Shown here: piece by piece, positions 7,228-14,145 of the stretch
How positions within the stretch are numbered: the stretch's first letter is position 1
Layout of the letters: each line of letters opens with the position of its first letter
Assembly: GCA_042095835.1 (NCBI GenBank)
Contig: JBELML010000157.1
Location: 1-14,145 of the forward strand
Length of the DNA stretch: 14,145 nt
Source of the DNA: DATFKA01 sp042095835
Lineage (GTDB): Bacteria > Bacteroidota > Bacteroidia > Chitinophagales > Saprospiraceae
Direction: 5' to 3'
Notes under the pieces: model-generated
Databases searched by the model: none
Seen by the model: only the letters and a program-made list of their open reading frames with translations
Told to the model about the DNA's origin: nothing
Program-made: the position numbers and the translations under genes

Positions 7228-8925
7228 ATGGATTCATTTGTAGGGATAGGCTTGGGTGATGGGATACTTAAGGCTATCAAAGAACTAGGTTTTGAAACAC
7301 CAACACCCATACAGGCCAAGGCTATTCCACATCTTTTGGAATCAAAGCAGCATTTAATTGGCTCCGCACAGACAGGTACTGGAAAAACGGGAGCATTCGG
7401 GCTGCCATCCGTCCAATTGGCTGATACTTCCAAAAAGCATACGCAGACGATTATACTTAGTCCTACCCGCGAATTATGCTTACAAATCACTAAAGATCTA
7501 CAGAATTACGCCAAATACGTTGATGGGCTAACCATCTTGGCCGTTTATGGAGGCTCTAATATTGATGCCCAAATTCGAACACTCAGAAAGGGTGCTCAAA
7601 TTGTTGTCGCAACTCCAGGGCGTGCAGTAGACCTTATCAAAAGAAAAAAACTACTACTCGGCGAAATCGACCGGCTCATCCTGGACGAAGCAGATGAGAT
7701 GTTGACCATGGGCTTTAAAGATGATCTAGATTTTATCATTGATCAAGCCCACGAAGAACGTCAAATCATCCTCTTTTCCGCTACGATGTCTAAGAGGATA
7801 AAGACCATCACCAAATCTTATATGAGTGATGCCATAGAAATCGCTGCTGCAAAAGTAAATATGGGCGCCTCTACTGTAGAGCACCTATATTATACCGTCA
7901 GTGCTAGAGAAAAATACGAAGTATTGAAGCGGGTTGCCGATATGAATCCCGATATCTATGGGATCGTATTTTGCCGTACTCGTCGCGAGACCAAAGAGGT
8001 GGCAAATAAACTTATGGGAGATGGCTATAACGCCGATGCGCTACATGGTGATCTCTCGCAGGCTCAACGCGATGAGGTGATGAATCGCTTTCGCGTGCGC
8101 CACTTGCAGATGCTGGTAGCAACAGATGTGGCCTCTAGAGGATTGGATGTGGATGATCTGACTCACGTGATCAACTACAACCTACCAGATGATATTGAAG
8201 CCTATGTGCACCGTAGTGGCCGAACCGGTAGAGCAGGTAAAAGTGGTATCTCAATAGCCATTGTCAATTCAAGAGAGAAAAAACGTATCCGAGAAATCGA
8301 GCGTACCTCAAAAATTACTTTTGCACATACTCCCGTACCAACGGGTAAAGAAATTTGCTCCAGACAGCTCTATTCTTTGATCGACAAGCTGGAAAAAGTA
8401 GAGGTAGATGAAAAAGAAATCGAGCCTTTCCTTCCAGAGATTCTTGAAAAACTCAAAGACTTGGATCGGGAGCAAATCATCAAGCATTTTGTCTACTCTG
8501 AGTTCAATCGCTTTTTAGATTATTATAAAGATGCTCCAGATCTCAATCGGAAAGGAGAACGTTCCTCAGGAGATCGTTCCTCTGGAAAACGAGAGCGTAA
8601 AGGAGGTAATGCCAAGTTTGCTCGTATTTTTGTAAACCTGGGCCAAAAGCAATATATCACTCCTCCAAGATTAATCGGTGTGATCAATGAAGCACTAGAT
8701 TCTTCTGAGGCAGAGATTGGTAAGATCGATATTATGAAAAATTTCTCTTTCTTTGATATTGATGAGGAGTTTGCGAAGGCAGTCATCAAAGGAGTCAAGA
8801 AAGTAAAGTATGATGGCCAAGAGGTGAATATGGAAATTTCTACCAAACCAGCCGCTAGAAGAGATCGCTTCGATCGTAAAGGCCGTAATTTCAAAAAGAA
8901 AAAACGGAATACTAAAAGGTACTAG
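7228..8925 (+). CDS. DEAD-box ATP-dependent RNA helicase with DbpA-type RNA-binding domain
   Basis: This ATP-dependent RNA helicase is likely active in ribosome assembly or cold-shock RNA unwinding. Motifs appear in the expected order: Q-motif region F22-Q29, motif I AQTGTGKT (47-54), PTREL (79-83), TPGR (129-132), DEAD (153-156), SAT (184-186), VFCRTR (247-252), ATDVASRGLD (298-307) and HRSGRTGRAG (328-337). A basic, Ser/Arg/Gly-rich linker with an RSSG duplication (445-461) leads to a DbpA-like RNA-binding fold (about 463-538). A lysine/arginine-rich tail follows (541-565). The layout resembles CsdA/DeaD or DbpA; the two cannot be separated from sequence reading alone, so no symbol is given. 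It is probably monocistronic, between the nqr terminator and a hairpin shared with the convergent regulator gene. Confidence 0.95.
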   Translation: MDSFVGIGLGDGILKAIKELGFETPTPIQAKAIPHLLESKQHLIGSAQTGTGKTGAFGLPSVQLADTSKKHTQTIILSPTRELCLQITKDLQNYAKYVDGLTILAVYGGSNIDAQIRTLRKGAQIVVATPGRAVDLIKRKKLLLGEIDRLILDEADEMLTMGFKDDLDFIIDQAHEERQIILFSATMSKRIKTITKSYMSDAIEIAAAKVNMGASTVEHLYYTVSAREKYEVLKRVADMNPDIYGIVFCRTRRETKEVANKLMGDGYNADALHGDLSQAQRDEVMNRFRVRHLQMLVATDVASRGLDVDDLTHVINYNLPDDIEAYVHRSGRTGRAGKSGISIAIVNSREKKRIREIERTSKITFAHTPVPTGKEICSRQLYSLIDKLEKVEVDEKEIEPFLPEILEKLKDLDREQIIKHFVYSEFNRFLDYYKDAPDLNRKGERSSGDRSSGKRERKGGNAKFARIFVNLGQKQYITPPRLIGVINEALDSSEAEIGKIDIMKNFSFFDIDEEFAKAVIKGVKKVKYDGQEVNMEISTKPAARRDRFDRKGRNFKKKKRNTKRY

Positions 8926-8985
8926 GGAATGGGGCATTAATAAAGTATACAAGATTTACGCAGGTATTTTGCTGTTCAGTGAGGC

Positions 8986-9024
8986 AAAAAACGCAGGCGA
9001 TGCAGCGCATCGATGAGGCTTTTT
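8986..9024. terminator. Probable bidirectional terminator between convergent genes
   Basis: CGATGC (8998-9003) and GCATCG (9007-9012) form a perfect 6-bp stem with a 3-base loop. Outer pairing of an A-run (8986-8991) with TTTTT (9020-9024) and a GC pair adds an interrupted lower stem. It ends in Ts on the + strand and in TTTTTT on the - strand, as expected between the helicase gene and the convergent AraC-family gene. The inner stem is short, so efficiency is uncertain. Confidence 0.5.
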
Positions 9025-9082
9025 AACGAAACTGGGCGGCAAAAGAACAAGTAAAGATGTTTAATTTATTATTGACTCATTC

Positions 9083-10099
9083 CTAGATCACATTGATCTG
9101 TTTCCTATAAGCCTGAGGTGAGTGCCCTGTCCATCTTTTAAAAGAGCGACTAAAGGTACTCACCTCAGCATAATCCAATAGATAAGCAATCTCGCTTATG
9201 CTTAAATGCGCTTGTCGCAGGTAGCTCATAGCAAACTCTTGCTTCAACTCATCCAAAAGCTGCTTAAAAGAATAACCCTCGGATTTTAGCTTGCGCTGAA
9301 AAGTACGCAAACTCATATTGAGATGGAAAGCGACCTGCTCAATATTAGGGAACTGCGGCCGTACCATCTGGATGATCGACTGTTTGACTTGTGCTGTAAA
9401 TGCTGAGGGCGCTTGAATGGCAGCAGACTTCTCCTCCGCATGTTGTACCAATACTCTTAATAATTTGTAATCAGAGGTCACCACCTTACTTTCTACCTGA
9501 GCTTTGCTTAGGAGCAAAGCAATCTCTCCTTTTTGAAAAAAGATGGGACACCGAAAGACCCGATTATACTCACTAGTATCACCTGGTGCAGCCCAGGGTA
9601 AATAGACAGCCAAGGGCTGGTATTGGTCTCTTGTCAAGGAATGAAATTCCCGTATAGAAAAGGTTAAGATACCTTCTACCGTATGGCGAAAAGCGAGCGC
9701 TGATTGTACTGACCAAATCGGATCTGGATTCAGGACCACCTTATAATAGTCGGGCATCTCGTCTAATTGTAGCGGAAGAACACTACAGCCCAAGTTGGCA
9801 AACTGACAACACAACTCGAGTGCCTCCTTGACGGTACCAGCACTGTGGGTGATTTGGGCGATTAATCCCAGGGCAGACAGGTTTTGATCTTCTCCCAAGT
9901 GTAAACCCAAATAGTCATCTCCTGTCCTTAAACAAGCTAACTCAATGACGCGATTATACGCTTCATTATCTACTTTATAATCTTCTTGCTCCAGGTCGGT
10001 AATAGCATGACCGGATGCCTTCACTAGTTCATCGTAGCTAGCACCCTGCTTGGCAGCAAAGTGTGCAATATTTAAAACAAATCGTCCATTAAACGCCAT
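9083..10099 (-). CDS. AraC-family transcriptional regulator, arabinose-binding-like N-domain
   Basis: This DNA-binding regulator has 338 residues. Residues about 15-200 resemble the Arabinose_bd-type domain found in OruR/VirS-like AraC proteins (ITHSAGTVKEALELCCQF near 83-100), a probable ligand or effector domain. The C-terminal double helix-turn-helix occupies about 238-335. The first HTH includes PNIEQVAFHLNMSLRTFQRK (251-270). The second covers LSISEIAYLLDYAEVSTFSR (299-318), followed by the AraC signature FKRWTGHSPQAYRK. It is divergent from the SRPBCC gene with 109 bases between. Paired palindromes begin 19 bases before its start codon, which suggests autoregulation and control of the neighbour. 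The ligand cannot be told from the sequence. Confidence 0.93.
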   Translation of the reverse strand: MAFNGRFVLNIAHFAAKQGASYDELVKASGHAITDLEQEDYKVDNEAYNRVIELACLRTGDDYLGLHLGEDQNLSALGLIAQITHSAGTVKEALELCCQFANLGCSVLPLQLDEMPDYYKVVLNPDPIWSVQSALAFRHTVEGILTFSIREFHSLTRDQYQPLAVYLPWAAPGDTSEYNRVFRCPIFFQKGEIALLLSKAQVESKVVTSDYKLLRVLVQHAEEKSAAIQAPSAFTAQVKQSIIQMVRPQFPNIEQVAFHLNMSLRTFQRKLKSEGYSFKQLLDELKQEFAMSYLRQAHLSISEIAYLLDYAEVSTFSRSFKRWTGHSPQAYRKQINVI

Positions 10100-10117
10100 T
10101 GGACGAAGGTATCAAAT

Positions 10118-10155
10118 TTGGCAGCAAATGCCAATCGATTGGCAGGAAATGCCAA
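10118..10155. promoter_or_regulatory. Duplicated palindromic operator-like site
   Basis: TTGGCAGCAAATGCCAA (10118-10134) and TTGGCAGGAAATGCCAA (10139-10155) differ at one base. Each has 6-bp inverted arms TTGGCA/TGCCAA around 5 bases. They start exactly 21 bp apart, about two helical turns. The junction forms a perfect 16-bp palindrome, TGCCAATCGATTGGCA (10129-10144). The site sits between divergent araC-type and SRPBCC genes, 19 bases from one start and 53 from the other. The repeat is directly seen; binding by the adjacent AraC-family protein is inferred from position. Confidence 0.7.
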
Positions 10156-10208
10156 GCATTGAGCCATTTATTGAGCGAATTTTGTAAGGAACCAATTCCA
10201 AAATAGAG

Positions 10209-10658
10209 ATGCAAATAAAAACCGAAATCTTAATTGAAGCACCTGTTGAGCAGGTTTGGGAAACCCTCATAGATTTTGATAACTATCCAAAGTGGAATCC
10301 TTTTATCAAAGAAATAAAGGAAGTGAAAGCGCTTGGTCAAACTTTCAAAGTAAAAATTAAAGCACCGAACCAAAAGCCCATGAGCTTTGCACCAAATCTA
10401 TTAGAAATGGAACCTAATAAGTCCTTTAGGTGGAAAGGCAAATTATTATTCAGAGGACTCTTTGATGGAGAACATTACTTCCAGCTTCTACCAGATGGAA
10501 ATGGCAAGACCTTGCTCCTTCATGGTGAGCTATTTACTGGTATCCTGGTGAAATTCATTATGAAGCGTATTGCCAAAGATACCATAGCTGGTTTTGATGC
10601 GATGAATCAGGCTTTAAAAGAACAGGTCGAATCCCAATTACCACTATTGGATCACTAG
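10209..10658 (+). CDS. SRPBCC (START/Bet v1-like) family protein
   Basis: This small soluble protein of 149 residues fits the SRPBCC/polyketide-cyclase-like fold that binds hydrophobic ligands in a deep cavity. Features are the opening strand IKTEILIEAPVEQVWETLID (3-22), DNYPKWNPF (24-32), a central WKGKLLFRGLFDGEHYFQLL (74-93), and a long C-terminal helix (about 110-140). There is no signal peptide or membrane helix. The specific ligand or reaction is unknown. It is transcribed away from the AraC-family gene, across the duplicated palindrome, so it is the likely regulatory target. Its last 15 bases overlap the 3' end of the convergent metalloprotease gene. Confidence 0.88.
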   Translation: MQIKTEILIEAPVEQVWETLIDFDNYPKWNPFIKEIKEVKALGQTFKVKIKAPNQKPMSFAPNLLEMEPNKSFRWKGKLLFRGLFDGEHYFQLLPDGNGKTLLLHGELFTGILVKFIMKRIAKDTIAGFDAMNQALKEQVESQLPLLDH

Positions 10659-11912
10659 TTTCCTACTGATTTGTGGGTACTCTATACATCTGAAAATATA
10701 AACCCCATGTATCCAATCACTAGTATGTACAGTTTGGGAAGCTTGTCCTTCCCAACTTTTAATAAGCTGCCCTTGCATAGTTCTAATTTCAAAATGTAGG
10801 CTATGGTGATGCCTGGGTAACTCATCGATTTGGATATGAATATCTCCTTGCGAAGGATTAGGAGACAAACGTATACGGGGTAAGGGAACTTGTGCCTGAT
10901 GTGTATTTGTCAGTAAATTGCAGCCATTGGAACTCAGTAATCCTGATCGCGGCCCCTCCAAGGTGGCCAGCATTCTAGCTTTTTGGCCATTGGTGAAAAC
11001 TGACATACAAGCGTCATCGGTATAATCCATATAGTTCACAAACAAAACACCTGCGCCACCTGGAGTACAATCATCACGCAATGGATAATTTGGACATCCA
11101 AAACTATCTTGGTACTGCCGTGGCGTATCGGATACGAAATCATCTCTTCCACAATTCCTCGATTCGTCTCCCCAAATATGTTCTAAATTGAAGTAGTGTC
11201 CCATCTCATGGGTGACGGTGCGTCCTAGATGGTTGGGCCGTGAAAAATTGGCTGTACCACTTGTGCCAAAGTAGCGATGCCCGATGACTAAACCATCGGA
11301 TTGTGGCGGATAGGCAGTTCCTGGAAAAGAGGCAAAGCCTAAGGTTTCTTCATCTCCAATATCACAAACCCAAATATTGATATATTCCCTAGGGTTCCAA
11401 GGGTCTTTTCCTCCTGCGGTACTGCTATACCAAGCTTCGGTCTCACCGATGTTGATAATGTTTGTTCTGGTTCTGGTGATGCCATTGGTAGCCATACCAT
11501 TGGGGTCTAGGGATGCCAAGCAAAATTCAATTTCAATATCAGCGGCTAAGCTTTTAAAGGGAGTTGGGGTTTGGGGAAAGTTCTGGTTAAGTAGTCTGAA
11601 GTCATCGTTCAGTACTTGCATCTGCGATTGAATCTGCTCCTCACTAATATTTTCTACATCAGTTCTCCATAGCACATGAACAACCACGGGTAAGGTGATA
11701 ACTTCTCTCAGTTCAATGCGGTCTTGCTGCTGCTGAATCCATTGCTGAGTATGGTTTTCGATCTGCCGAACCTCTTGCTGGATACTAGGTTGAGCTTGCA
11801 TCCTTAGTTGGCGCAGGAAGGTGGCTTTACACTTTTGAGCTGTAGAAGGAAGGACGAGACCAAGGAACAAGACTACCAAGAGGAAAGCACACCTTTTCTT
11901 CATCATAATCAA
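10644..11912 (-). CDS. Secreted M43-family (cytophagalysin/pappalysin-like) zinc metalloprotease with T9SS sorting domain
   Basis: This is an extracellular or cell-surface protease of 422 residues. The signal peptide covers about 1-25 (MKKR, hydrophobic core, then PSTAQ). A Gln-rich prosegment-like region follows (about 38-66). The metzincin zinc site is HEMGHYFNLEH, with H235, H239 and H245 as ligands and E236 as catalytic base. The likely Met-turn is at YMDY (294-297, M295). Conserved cysteines C254, C273, C282 and C302 probably form disulfides. The last about 78 residues (RLSPNPSQGDIHI onward, ending RKLVIQ) resemble the type A T9SS C-terminal sorting domain, indicating secretion by the Bacteroidota gliding/PorSS machinery. 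Three clustered Met codons (1, 3, 4) make the exact start uncertain. It is divergent from the SQR-like gene. Confidence 0.93.
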   Translation of the reverse strand: MIMMKKRCAFLLVVLFLGLVLPSTAQKCKATFLRQLRMQAQPSIQQEVRQIENHTQQWIQQQQDRIELREVITLPVVVHVLWRTDVENISEEQIQSQMQVLNDDFRLLNQNFPQTPTPFKSLAADIEIEFCLASLDPNGMATNGITRTRTNIINIGETEAWYSSTAGGKDPWNPREYINIWVCDIGDEETLGFASFPGTAYPPQSDGLVIGHRYFGTSGTANFSRPNHLGRTVTHEMGHYFNLEHIWGDESRNCGRDDFVSDTPRQYQDSFGCPNYPLRDDCTPGGAGVLFVNYMDYTDDACMSVFTNGQKARMLATLEGPRSGLLSSNGCNLLTNTHQAQVPLPRIRLSPNPSQGDIHIQIDELPRHHHSLHFEIRTMQGQLIKSWEGQASQTVHTSDWIHGVYIFRCIEYPQISRKLVIQ

Positions 11913-11982
11913 ATTAGTTGCTAAAAGTCAAAGGAATTGTGTCAGGTAGTTGTGTAGGACAAGACTTATTCATTGAATGTAG

Positions 11983-12069
11983 GGCGATTTTCAGACATCG
12001 CCAAAAAAATAATGACAAATGTCACCTGTTGGGCGTAGATCATATCACAGATAAAGGTCTGAAATCGCC
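11983..12069. repeat. Long-range inverted repeat upstream of the SQR-like gene
   Basis: GGCGATTTTCAGAC (11983-11996) is the reverse complement of GTCTGAAATCGCC (12057-12069) apart from one extra T. About 60 bases separate the arms. The left arm can instead fold locally with ATCGCC (11997-12002). Midway lies a short palindrome, TGACA-AA-TGTCA (12013-12024). The right arm ends just before CATCTTTG (12071-12078), a one-mismatch match to the TAnnTTTG -7 box. This suggests a paired operator controlling the flavoprotein and perhaps the divergent protease; that role is inferred. Confidence 0.5.
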
Positions 12070-12113
12070 GCATCTTTGAATTGAGCAACAACGAATAACT
12101 AAAAACAATTACC

Positions 12114-13334
12114 ATGAAAAGAATAATCATCTTAGGTAGCAATTTTGCTGGATTTACTGTGGCCATGCAATTACACCGCAAATTGAAAAAGCGGAGCTCC
12201 GATTATCGTATCACAGTGGTATCTCCAAGTTCAAACTTTCTTTATGTACCTTCTTTGATTTGGGTACCTTTTGGACGTCGCAAGATGAATGATATCCGAT
12301 TTGATCTAAGACCTATCTTTGAGCGATCAGGTATTGAATTTATCCAAGCAGCAGCTGAGCGCATTGACCCAGATACCAATACCGTCTACTTGCCAAATGA
12401 AGAGGCACTTGACTACGATTATCTAGTGGTCACTACAGGCGTACAAATGAATTTTGATATCCTCAATAATCTTAAACCAGAGGATGGGATGATACAAAAT
12501 ATCGTGATGCCACACTTGGCCTTAAAAACCAAGGAAGCCTTTGAGGAACTTGTGCAAGCCCCTGGTCCTGTAGTGGTTGGTGCCACCCAAGGTGCCAGTT
12601 GTATGGGCGCAGCTTACGAGTATTTATTTAATATGGATAAGGAGTTGCGTAAGCGCAAAGTCAGAGATAAAGTGAAGTTGTATTGGATTACACCTGAGCC
12701 TTATCTAGGTAATTTTGGTATCGATGGTATGCCTGGTGGTGAAGGAATGCTCAAGATGTTTATGAAACTCTACAATATCGAGTGGATTGTAGATGCTAGC
12801 ATTGAAAAAATTGAGGCTACCAAGATCGTCTTAAAAGACGGTAGAGAATTGCCTTATAAAATGTCGATGTTGATGCCGCCTTTCGAAGGCGCCCAGGTGA
12901 TGAAAGATAGCCCAGCTTTGGTCGATAGCAAAGGTTTTGTAGAAGCCGATGGTACTTATCAGCACCATACTTATAAAAATGTATTTGCAGCGGGCTTAGC
13001 TGTTCAAGTCAAACCACCGTTTCAGATTACCGGCACGCCTTTTGGAGTACCCAAGACGGGTTATCCAAGTGATGTCTCTGGTAAGATTGTAGCCAAAAAC
13101 ATCCTACGGCTCATCGATGGAAAAGAAGAATTGGTCTCGAAAGAATGGGGCAAGATACCAGCACTTTGTGTGATGGATGCGGGGCATAAAGAAGTCTACT
13201 TGATTGCCAATCATCTCTTCAAGCCTCGACAGTTTGCGATTATTTTACCAAATATCTTCAACGATCTAGGCAAAGTGTTGTTAGAAAAGTACTTCTTGTG
13301 GAAAAACCGACGTGGATATAGTTGGTTACCATAG
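12114..13334 (+). CDS. Sulfide:quinone oxidoreductase-like FAD flavoprotein
   Basis: This membrane-associated flavoprotein of 406 residues most likely oxidises sulfide and passes electrons to quinone. The N-terminal FAD motif is GSNFAG (8-13). The family motif around the redox cysteine is GASCMGAAYEY (160-170, C163). The second flavin segment is VFAAGLAVQVKPP (290-302), followed by VPKTGYPSD (312-320). A second cysteine, C352, lies at the position expected for the C-terminal redox partner, so the disulfide pair C163/C352 seems intact. I found no cysteine equivalent to the extra third one of some SQR types. An aromatic/basic C-terminal tail (about 365-406) could be the amphipathic membrane anchor. 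Another sulfur-compound or NADH-type quinone reductase is possible but less likely given the cysteine pair. Confidence 0.82.
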   Translation: MKRIIILGSNFAGFTVAMQLHRKLKKRSSDYRITVVSPSSNFLYVPSLIWVPFGRRKMNDIRFDLRPIFERSGIEFIQAAAERIDPDTNTVYLPNEEALDYDYLVVTTGVQMNFDILNNLKPEDGMIQNIVMPHLALKTKEAFEELVQAPGPVVVGATQGASCMGAAYEYLFNMDKELRKRKVRDKVKLYWITPEPYLGNFGIDGMPGGEGMLKMFMKLYNIEWIVDASIEKIEATKIVLKDGRELPYKMSMLMPPFEGAQVMKDSPALVDSKGFVEADGTYQHHTYKNVFAAGLAVQVKPPFQITGTPFGVPKTGYPSDVSGKIVAKNILRLIDGKEELVSKEWGKIPALCVMDAGHKEVYLIANHLFKPRQFAIILPNIFNDLGKVLLEKYFLWKNRRGYSWLP

Positions 13335-13360
13335 GGGCACATTAAACACACTAAAACCGA

Positions 13361-13395
13361 AAATGGTGCAATGCTTGGCATTGCGCCATTTTTTT
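13361..13395. terminator. Shared terminator between SQR-like gene and psd
   Basis: AAATGGTGCAATG (13361-13373) pairs with CATTGCGCCATTT (13379-13391) with one G-U pair and a 5-base loop, followed by a T-run (13389-13395). It is a strong + strand terminator 27 bases past the flavoprotein stop. On the - strand the same hairpin begins directly after the psd stop codon and is followed by a weaker T-rich stretch, so it may serve both genes. Confidence 0.88.
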
Positions 13396-14050
13396 AAGAA
13401 GTCAATACGGCGAGGATATCTCTATTACCGCTTACTTTTTGACCTATCTCTACTTTTATTTCTGTACCCAAAGGCAGAAAGATATCTACCCGAGACCCAA
13501 ATTTTATAAAACCTAGCTCCTCTCCTTGTGCTATTTCTGTACCTACCTCGGCATAGTTTTTAATCCTGCGGGCGACCGCTCCCGCGATTTGTCTCACCAA
13601 GATAGAAGCATTATCATTTTTTATGACGGTAGTAGAGCGCTCATTTTCAGTAGAGGACTTGGGGTGCCAAGCTACTAGGTACTTTCCTTGATGATATTTA
13701 TAATACTCCACCTCACCTCCTATGGGATAGCGGTTGACGTGCACATTAAGCGGAGACATAAAAATGGAAACCTGTATACGCCTGTCCTTAAAGTATTCTG
13801 TCTCAGAGCATTCTTCAATGACGACTACCTTGCCATCTGCTGGTACATATACTAGGCTAGAATCTATACGAGCTATCTTACGTTCCGGGTTTCTAAAGAA
13901 TTGTACAATCAATCCAAAAAACAGAACCGCGGCTACCAAGAGTACCCCAAATAGCAAAGCAGGCACCAGAAAATAGAATAAAGCACAAAGCCCTGCTAAT
14001 AGCAAAAACGATAGGCTAATGGTTCCATATCCTTCTTTATGTATGCGCAT
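13394..14050 (-). CDS. psd: Phosphatidylserine decarboxylase, short (Psd-A-like) proenzyme
   Basis: This membrane enzyme converts phosphatidylserine to phosphatidylethanolamine, using a pyruvoyl group made by self-cleavage. Two hydrophobic segments (about 11-29 and 31-52) anchor the N-terminus. Family motifs follow: FFRNPER (51-57), PADGKVV (70-76), IFMSPLNVHVNR (96-107) and FGSRVD (184-189). Cleavage is expected between G185 and S186, which becomes the pyruvoyl residue of the small subunit. At 218 residues it matches the short bacterial/archaeal form rather than the longer E. coli type. The stop codon lies within the T-run of the shared terminator. Its upstream neighbour on the - strand is mostly outside the window. 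Confidence 0.95.
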   Translation of the reverse strand: MRIHKEGYGTISLSFLLLAGLCALFYFLVPALLFGVLLVAAVLFFGLIVQFFRNPERKIARIDSSLVYVPADGKVVVIEECSETEYFKDRRIQVSIFMSPLNVHVNRYPIGGEVEYYKYHQGKYLVAWHPKSSTENERSTTVIKNDNASILVRQIAGAVARRIKNYAEVGTEIAQGEELGFIKFGSRVDIFLPLGTEIKVEIGQKVSGNRDILAVLTS

Positions 14051-14089
14051 ATGTCATATTTTTTAGTTTACTGACGAAAGACTCCTAGC

Positions 14090-14145
14090 CTAGGGCAAAC
14101 GCACCAAAAAATCACCCTGCAATTTTTTATAATTCCTACTGAAAC
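14090..14145 (-). CDS. Possible 3' end of an upstream gene (partial)
   Basis: One minus-strand frame is open from the right edge to a TAG at 14090-14092 and would encode FSRNYKKLQGDFLVRLP as a C-terminus. It ends 39 bases before the psd start, like the operon gaps elsewhere in this window. The 17 residues are too few to recognise a family, and another minus frame is also open here, so this is only a candidate. Confidence 0.2.
   Translation of the reverse strand, partial: FSRNYKKLQGDFLVRLP

Noticed and set aside
10118..10134. Resemblance of TTGGC-N5-GCCAA to the eukaryotic NFI binding consensus
   Set aside because: The surrounding genes are clearly bacterial, so the match is a coincidence of palindromic symmetry.

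Overview
The window looks like chromosomal DNA from a free-living, probably marine or halotolerant member of the Bacteroidota, most likely the Saprospiria. This is an inference from several traits. There is a complete six-gene Na+-NQR operon with wide non-overlapping gene spacing and no clear Shine-Dalgarno sites. A secreted M43-type metalloprotease carries a C-terminal type IX secretion (T9SS) sorting domain. TAnnTTTG-like promoter boxes occur, and a DbpA-type DEAD-box helicase is present. No rRNA, tRNA, CRISPR array, insertion sequence or phage gene was seen, so this is an ordinary housekeeping and accessory stretch.

Layout. Bases 1-544 are non-coding and hold a small hairpin, a degenerate tandem array with an 8-base period (about 52-148) and a perfect 10+10 bp inverted repeat (370-392). 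Bases 545-7056 are nqrABCDEF on the + strand, closed by a strong intrinsic terminator (7081-7123). Next come a helicase gene with a structured leader (7228-8925), a probable bidirectional terminator, and a minus-strand AraC-family regulator (9083-10099). That regulator is divergent from a small SRPBCC/START-like protein (10209-10658), and a duplicated palindromic operator-like site lies between them. A minus-strand secreted metalloprotease (10644-11912) overlaps the SRPBCC gene tail to tail by 15 bp. It is divergent from a sulfide:quinone oxidoreductase-like flavoprotein (12114-13334), with a long inverted repeat in the intergenic region. A shared terminator separates the latter from a minus-strand phosphatidylserine decarboxylase (13394-14050). 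A possible gene 3' end sits at the right edge.

How they work together. Na+-NQR oxidises NADH, reduces quinone and exports Na+. The SQR-like enzyme would be a second electron entry into the same quinone pool, from sulfide. The AraC/SRPBCC pair looks like a self-contained regulatory unit. The remaining genes appear unrelated.

The items most worth a second look are four. NqrA has about 96 extra N-terminal residues predicted to add a signal peptide and a membrane anchor to a normally soluble subunit. The AraC/SRPBCC intergenic region carries two 17-bp palindromic sites exactly 21 bp apart. The octamer-periodic array lies upstream of nqrA. The inverted repeat lies upstream of the SQR-like gene. 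I see no clear evidence of an entirely new multi-gene system.
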